Assembly (NCBI RefSeq): GCF_041538045.1
Contig: NZ_JBGOSE010000001.1
Span: 1 to 64,000 of the forward strand
DNA length: 64,000 bases
Reading direction: 5' to 3'
DNA from: Aliiglaciecola sp041538045
GTDB lineage: Bacteria; Pseudomonadota; Gammaproteobacteria; Enterobacterales; Alteromonadaceae
Shown: positions 62,500 to 64,000 of the stretch, piece after piece
How positions within the stretch are numbered: position 1 is the first letter of the stretch
Layout of the letters: each line of letters opens with the position of its first letter
Program-made: the position numbers and the translations under genes
The notes under the pieces: model-generated
Databases searched by the model: none
The model's input: only the letters and a program-made list of their open reading frames with translations
What the model was told of the DNA's origin: nothing

Positions 62500-64000
62500 A
62501 TGAAGTCATTGATGCCAGTTAAACATTTAACTTTGCAAATAGTTCTTGCTTTGTTAGCAATAGTTAGTGCGTTTAACGCAATAGCAGACAATGAAAATAT
62601 TAAATTTCAACGAATTACCTTAGATCAGGGTCTATCCCAAGAAAATATATTAACCGCATTTCAAGATTCCGAAGGTTACATGTGGTTTGGGACTCAAGAA
62701 GGACTAAATCGATATGATGGTTATCAATTTAAAGTTTTCACTTACAGTTCAAGAAATAAAGAATCCTTAAGCTCTGACTGGATATATTCAATCATCGAAC
62801 CCCAAGAAAACATGCTTTGGATTGGTACACGCAATGGTGTTAATGTTTTTGATAAAGGTACGCAAACCTTCAAGCACTATCGATTTCAGGCGAATGATAG
62901 CAACAGTATAAATTCAGATACGGTTAGAGTGTTGTACCATTCATCGAAAAACCAAATTTGGCTTGGCAGTGACAAAGGATTAAATATATATAATCCAGCA
63001 ACCGATGATTTTACTAATGTGCCGATTACCTCTGATGAATCAAAGAAATTTATTATTCAAAGTATTGCCGAAGATCATCAAGGCAATTTGTGGGTAGCGG
63101 CTTCAGGCCTCGGGGTTATCAAACTTGATACCAGTAACTATCAGGTTCTCGTCGATGCAATTGAAATGAATAGCCTCACTGGTGTTCAATCTGAACAAAT
63201 AAAAACCCTAACTATAGATAACCAGCAAAGGCTTTGGTTGGGTGGTGACAGTGGCGTGACAGCTATTACGTTTTCGGATGTAGGGGAGGGTGTCTCAAGG
63301 GTGTGGAGACCTGAGGCGTTAATTGAACAAAAAATTAATCATATCTACCAAGATCGCAGTGATCGAGTTTGGTTCGCAACCTCTGACGGCCTGTTTAGAT
63401 TGGAAAATGATAACCAAACTTTTTTGCATATTGAGCCTGAAAAGCAAAATCCCTACAGCCTTTCTGATGGCAAGCTAACCTATTTATTTCAAGACCGAGG
63501 CAATGTGTTTTGGGTAGGTAGTATTAAAGGTTTGAACAAGTGGAATACCGCAACATCTAACTTTGATCATATTCGTGAGGGGGCTGATAAATCGAAAAGC
63601 TTAAGCGGTAGTTACATTAATACATTTTTTGATGGTCGAGACAATCAGATATGGATTGGGTCTATAGGTGGTTTAGATCTGTTAAATGTTGAGACTGGCG
63701 ATATCCAACATTTTGTAGCCAATGAAAATGACAATAATACATTACGTAGCAATACTGTTATGTCCCTGTTTTCTGAAAATGGTGATCAGCTATATATCGG
63801 TTATCAAGACCAAGGAATGAGTATGCTTGATACTCGAACAATGACCTTTACTCATTATGCAGCAGATAAAACAAACCCTCAGGCTTTGTCCGCTCCTGGT
63901 GTCACATCGATTAAATCAGCAGGGAATAACAAACTTTGGCTTACTACTTTTGGTGGTGGATTGAATCTGTTCGATATTAAAAGCCAAACGTTCACTCGGT
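62500..64000 (+). CDS. Partial beta-propeller sensor protein (two-component regulator propeller type)
   Basis: The first 500 codons of a large gene that runs off the window. A signal peptide (HLTLQIVLALLAIVSAFNAIA) is followed by repeated propeller blades of the reg_prop type: ITLDQGLSQENILTAFQDSE, then YMWFGTQEGLNRYDG, LWIGTRNGVNVFDKG, IWLGSDKGLNIYNP, VWFATSDGLFRLE, VFWVGSIKGLNKWN, IWIGSIGGLDLLN and LWLTTFGGGLNLFD. Such proteins usually carry, after the propeller, a membrane helix and a histidine kinase, GGDEF or HTH output; which one is outside the window. ATG 62500 is the start that opens the signal peptide. Confidence 0.85.
   Translation, partial: MKSLMPVKHLTLQIVLALLAIVSAFNAIADNENIKFQRITLDQGLSQENILTAFQDSEGYMWFGTQEGLNRYDGYQFKVFTYSSRNKESLSSDWIYSIIEPQENMLWIGTRNGVNVFDKGTQTFKHYRFQANDSNSINSDTVRVLYHSSKNQIWLGSDKGLNIYNPATDDFTNVPITSDESKKFIIQSIAEDHQGNLWVAASGLGVIKLDTSNYQVLVDAIEMNSLTGVQSEQIKTLTIDNQQRLWLGGDSGVTAITFSDVGEGVSRVWRPEALIEQKINHIYQDRSDRVWFATSDGLFRLENDNQTFLHIEPEKQNPYSLSDGKLTYLFQDRGNVFWVGSIKGLNKWNTATSNFDHIREGADKSKSLSGSYINTFFDGRDNQIWIGSIGGLDLLNVETGDIQHFVANENDNNTLRSNTVMSLFSENGDQLYIGYQDQGMSMLDTRTMTFTHYAADKTNPQALSAPGVTSIKSAGNNKLWLTTFGGGLNLFDIKSQTFTR

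Noticed and set aside
58701..64000. tRNA-Leu as the attachment site of an integrated island
   Set aside because: I saw no second copy of the tRNA 3' end downstream and no integrase, so an att site is unsupported within the window.

Overview
The window reads as a chromosomal segment of a marine gammaproteobacterium of the Alteromonadales type (Glaciecola/Paraglaciecola/Alteromonas-like). Evidence: moderately AT-rich DNA; the gammaproteobacterial order map / rpsB-tsf-pyrH-frr-uppS-cdsA-dxr-rseP-bamA-skp-lpxD-fabZ-lpxA-lpxB-rnhB-dnaE-accA-tilS; the yqcC-truC-flavodoxin trio; the DUF3549/DUF3301 pair; a DUF5062 gene. The genus is inferred from general familiarity and no search was run.

Layout. 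0-1.1 kb: the truncated start of a PD-(D/E)xK nuclease-like gene, then a gene-poor stretch with decayed coding traces. 1.1-6.3 kb: a dienelactone hydrolase, a UbiA-type prenyltransferase and, convergent with it, a complete quinol:fumarate reductase operon frdABCD whose FrdA carries an in-frame 9-residue tandem duplication. 6.6-13.1 kb: SDR, histidine phosphatase, acyl-CoA dehydrogenase, LysR regulator, AlkD-like repair protein and the DUF3301/DUF3549 pair. 13.2-15.5 kb: yqcC, truC, flavodoxin and a small HD (MESH1-like) hydrolase. 15.56-15.82 kb: a noncoding direct-repeat array. 15.9-20.3 kb: dapD, glnD and map on the minus strand.

20.5-41.2 kb is one long plus-strand run of essential genes. 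It covers translation (rpsB with its S2-responsive leader, tsf, frr), UMP kinase, isoprenoid and undecaprenyl synthesis, phospholipid precursors, envelope biogenesis (RseP, BamA, Skp, lipid A genes), replication (RNase HII, DnaE), fatty-acid initiation (AccA) and tRNA-Ile lysidine synthesis (TilS). Several of these genes use TTG or GTG starts and overlap their neighbours by 1-17 bp. 41.4-50.5 kb holds ilvE, a CPA2 antiporter, two GGDEF proteins, an MBL-fold hydrolase, proS and trmO. 50.9-55.4 kb is a four-gene Gld-like ABC transporter operon. 55.5-58.1 kb holds a DUF1415 gene, folD, a YgjV-like membrane protein fused to an acetyltransferase-like domain, and a DUF5062 gene.

58.3-58.8 kb is a tRNA block (Pro-TGG, Arg-TCT, His-GTG, Leu-TAG) with a strong sigma70-type promoter. 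The last 5 kb looks accessory: a solitary GspC-like type II secretion gene, a secreted subtilisin-like protease whose C-terminus is a Ser/Tyr octapeptide tract followed by eleven uninterrupted 11-residue GS(I/L)WD repeats, and the start of a beta-propeller sensor protein that runs off the window. The protease tail is the least conventional feature here. The 15.6-kb repeat array and the FrdA duplication are the other items most worth checking.
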